Shown: piece after piece, positions 61,579 through 64,000 of the stretch
How the letters are laid out: each line of letters begins with the position of its first letter
Numbering within the stretch: the stretch's first letter is position 1
DNA from: Halomontanus rarus
Lineage (GTDB): Archaea > Halobacteriota > Halobacteria > Halobacteriales > Natrialbaceae
Assembly: GCF_029338335.1 (NCBI RefSeq)
Contig: NZ_CP119797.1
DNA length: 64,000 bases
Reading direction: 5' to 3' (one strand)
The notes under the pieces: generated by a model
Database searches by the model: none
Told to the model about the DNA's origin: nothing
Seen by the model: the letters and a program-made list of their open reading frames with translations, nothing else
Translations under genes and position numbers: made by a program

Positions 61579-64000
61579 TCAGCGCAGGAACCCGAGCAGT
61601 TCGTAGTCGTGATCGGGGTCGTACCGGCGGAACAGGAGGCTGTTCGACAGCACGGAGACACTCGAGAACGCCATCGCCGCGGCGGCCAGCACCGGCTGGA
61701 GCAGGCCGAGCGAGGCCAGCGGGATGAGCGTCGTGTTGTAGCCCAGCGCCCACACGAGGTTCTGCTTGATCTTCTGGAGCGTCGCGTCGGAGATACGGAT
61801 TGCCTTCACGACGTCGACCGGATCGTCGCGCATCAGCGTCACGTCGGCGGCCTCGATGGCGACGTCCGTCCCGCTTCCGATTGCCGTGCCGACGTGTGCG
61901 ACGGCGAGCGCGGGGGCGTCGTTGACGCCGTCGCCGACCATCATCGCCTTGCGGCCGTCGTCCTGAATCGACTCGACGGCGGCGGACTTGTCCTCGGGGA
62001 GGACCTCCGCTCGAACGTTCCCCGGATCGATGCCGACCTGTTCGGCGACCGCGCGGGCGGTCCGCTCGTTGTCGCCGGTGATCATCATCACGTCGGTCCC
62101 TCGCTCGGCGAGTGCGGCGACCGCCTCGTTCGCGCTCTCTTTGACCGTGTCGGCGTCGGCGACGACGCCGAGGAGTTCGCCCTCTCCGGTCTCGGGCGAC
62201 ACGCGTGCGACGAGCATCGCCGTCTTCCCCTCGTTCTCGAGGCGCTCCATCGTCTCTTCGGCGGGCGACGGATCGATACCGGCGTCCTGGAGCAGCTTTC
62301 GGTTCCCGACCAGCACCTCGACGGCTCTCGGTTCGCTCCGCTCACCGCTCGCTCTTCCGGAGCCGCTACGCGGCTCCCAACTGTCCACGGTGGCGCGGAC
62401 CCCGTGACCGGGAACGTTCTCGAAGCCGTCCGGGTCGACGACGTCGATGCCGCGTGCTTCGGCCCCCTCGACGATCGCTCGAGCGAGCGGGTGTTCGCTG
62501 CCGCTCTCGGCCGTCGCGGCGAGTCGGAGGACGTCGTCCTCGGTGAGCCTGTCGCGGGTAGCGAGTTGGCCACCGTCGGCGGTCGGCTCGCCGCCGTCGG
62601 GATGCGGGATGCCCGACCCGTCGAGGACGACGACGTCGGTCAGTTCCATCTCGCCCTCGGTGAGCGTCCCGGTCTTGTCGAAGACGACCGTGTCGACGTC
62701 CTTCGCGCGCTCTAAGACGTCGCCACCTTTGAACAGGACGCCGTTCTGTGCGCCGATCGCCGTCCCGACCATCGTCGCTGCGGGCGTCGCGAGTCCCAGT
62801 GCGCAGGGACAGGCGATCAGGACCGCCGAGGCGAACACGACGATCGCGAACTCGAAGACCGAGACGCTGCCGCCCGCCGGTGCCGGACCGCCGGCGACCT
62901 GCCCCCACAGCGGGAGCCAGTCGACGAAGCCGGCCAGCACCTCGGGGAAGAGGAACCAGACGGCCCCCCAGAACAGGGCGTTGGCGATGACCGCGGGGAC
63001 GAAGTACGCCGAGATACGATCGGCGAGGTTCTGGATCTCCGGCTGGCGAGACTGGGCTTCTTTGACCGTCCGGACGATCCCCTGGAGCGCCGTGTCCGAG
63101 CCGACGTTCGTCGCCTCGACGAGAAGGACGCCGTTCTCGTTGATCGTCGAGCCGATCACCTCGTCGCCGTCTCCCTTCTCGACGGGGACGGACTCGCCGG
63201 TCACCATCGACTCGTCCACGGCCGACTGGCCGTCGACGACGACGCCGTCAGTCGGAATCTTCTCGCCGGGACGGACCTTCATCCGGTCGCCGACCGCGAC
63301 GTCCTCGAGTGGTACCTTCCGCTCGGTGCCGTCGTCGTCGACGACCGTGGCCGTCTCGGCCTCCATCTCGAGGAGCTTCCGGAGGGCGTCGCCGGCCTGG
63401 CCCTTCGAGCGCGCCTCGAGGTAGTTCCCGAGCGTGATGAACACGAGGATCAGCGCCGCGGTGTCGAAGTACGTTTCTCCGGCGACCAGCCTGAGCAGGA
63501 CCGCGAGGCTGTAGAGATACGCCGTCGAGGATCCCAGCGCGATGAGGACGTCCATGTTCGCCCGTCCGTTCTTCACGAGCGCCTTGTAGGAGTTCACGTA
63601 GAACGGCCGGCCCAGGACGATCTGGACGGGCGTCGCGAGCAGGAACCCGACCCACTCGAACTCGAGGCCGAAGACCGTCTCGGGCAGGACGCTCCCGCCC
63701 AGCAGGAACCTATCGGTCAGGAAGAGCAGGAACGGTGCCGACAGCACCGCCCCGAACAGGGTCAGCCGGAGCTGTTTCCGGATCTCCTCCTGACGGGCGG
63801 CGTCGCGGCGGTCCTGATCCGACTCCTCGGTGCCGTCGTCGTCACGAACGGGCGTGTATCCCGCGTCCTCGATCGCGTCGTAGAGCGCTTCTCTGGACAC
63901 GTCGGCGGGATTGTACTCGACCTGCGCTTCGTCGGTCGCGTAGTTCGCCTCCGCGCGGATGACGCCGGGAACCAGTTCGAGCGCCTCCTCGTTGGTGTCG
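61579..64000 (-). CDS. copA: CopA-type copper P-type ATPase (runs off window)
   Basis: A P1B ATPase continuing beyond the right edge. The last bases of the window still encode part of an N-terminal heavy-metal-associated domain (EEALELVPGVIRAEANY). Seen here are the CPC motif (VLIACPCALGLATP), DKTGT and the hinge GDGVNDAP. CPC indicates Cu(I) export, complementing CopB. An in-frame insert (WEPRSGSGRASGERSEPRA, near 62319-62380) lies in the nucleotide-binding domain like that in CopB. Protein length unknown from this window. Confidence 0.88.
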   Translation of the reverse strand, partial: DTNEEALELVPGVIRAEANYATDEAQVEYNPADVSREALYDAIEDAGYTPVRDDDGTEESDQDRRDAARQEEIRKQLRLTLFGAVLSAPFLLFLTDRFLLGGSVLPETVFGLEFEWVGFLLATPVQIVLGRPFYVNSYKALVKNGRANMDVLIALGSSTAYLYSLAVLLRLVAGETYFDTAALILVFITLGNYLEARSKGQAGDALRKLLEMEAETATVVDDDGTERKVPLEDVAVGDRMKVRPGEKIPTDGVVVDGQSAVDESMVTGESVPVEKGDGDEVIGSTINENGVLLVEATNVGSDTALQGIVRTVKEAQSRQPEIQNLADRISAYFVPAVIANALFWGAVWFLFPEVLAGFVDWLPLWGQVAGGPAPAGGSVSVFEFAIVVFASAVLIACPCALGLATPAATMVGTAIGAQNGVLFKGGDVLERAKDVDTVVFDKTGTLTEGEMELTDVVVLDGSGIPHPDGGEPTADGGQLATRDRLTEDDVLRLAATAESGSEHPLARAIVEGAEARGIDVVDPDGFENVPGHGVRATVDSWEPRSGSGRASGERSEPRAVEVLVGNRKLLQDAGIDPSPAEETMERLENEGKTAMLVARVSPETGEGELLGVVADADTVKESANEAVAALAERGTDVMMITGDNERTARAVAEQVGIDPGNVRAEVLPEDKSAAVESIQDDGRKAMMVGDGVNDAPALAVAHVGTAIGSGTDVAIEAADVTLMRDDPVDVVKAIRISDATLQKIKQNLVWALGYNTTLIPLASLGLLQPVLAAAAMAFSSVSVLSNSLLFRRYDPDHDYELLGFLR

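Noticed and set aside
1..64000. rRNA and tRNA genes
   Set aside because: No tRNA- or rRNA-like conserved segments were recognised by eye; a dedicated RNA search would be decisive.

Overview
The window is haloarchaeal DNA. It is GC-rich with strong G/C third-position bias, its predicted proteins are very acidic, and it carries Tat lipoproteins with an AGC-type lipobox, halocyanin-type cupredoxins, HTH-10/Bat-type regulators, HalOD1 and DUF2249 proteins and a haloarchaeal hut cluster. A ParA ATPase with an adaptor-like partner, preceded by dense short repeats, suggests a large plasmid or secondary replicon rather than a core chromosomal segment. No rRNA, tRNA, ribosomal or CRISPR features were seen. 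The genus cannot be fixed from sequence alone.

Layout. 0-2.1 kb: repeat field, ACAATAGG palindrome and a parA-partner operon. 2.3-8.4 kb: Zn-alcohol dehydrogenase, SDR, TIM-barrel isomerase and a large PAS/GAF histidine kinase. 8.5-17.8 kb: a denitrification-like block with copper nitrite reductase, three DUF2249 proteins, an HTH-10 regulator, a cupin, a halocyanin, a 4Fe-4S/NrfD electron-transfer pair and an Mrp-type Fe-S carrier. Inside this block lies a second array (12632-12806) with the same core as the parA palindrome. 17.9-29.5 kb: UspA, a Tat-exported beta-helix/ricin/dockerin protein, a ZIP transporter, hutUGI without hutH, an HpcH aldolase, a zinc ribbon and an MFS permease. 29.5-37.2 kb: a sulfur-trafficking block (UspA, HalOD1, DsrE, TusA, rhodanese-MBL, two YeeE halves, PiT-type permease, MetE-like synthase, thioredoxin).

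37.8-64 kb: a second very similar histidine kinase, then a metal and stress island. It holds CopB and CopA P-type ATPases, a Cys-rich four-helix copper protein, a multicopper oxidase, a halocyanin broken by a stop codon, two DUF302 and two SHOCT membrane proteins, two TauE exporters, a CPA2 antiporter, a K-channel-like protein, a heme-copper-like membrane protein and a second HTH-10 regulator. Two places look like remnants of IS200/IS605-type (TnpB) elements.

How it fits together. Two candidate regulons can be read from the DNA. The palindrome CGAAC-N2-GTTCG, or a near match, precedes three DUF2249/cupin genes at almost constant distance, both HTH-10 regulator genes and the halocyanin/Fe-S/NrfD operon. 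A CACAATATT motif recurs near the TusA, TauE, TrmB-like and UspA genes, linking two distant sulfur-related loci. The most distinctive structural feature is the pairing of the parA-promoter palindrome with a helically phased distal array, which may form a plasmid partition system. These system-level links are inferences from sequence.
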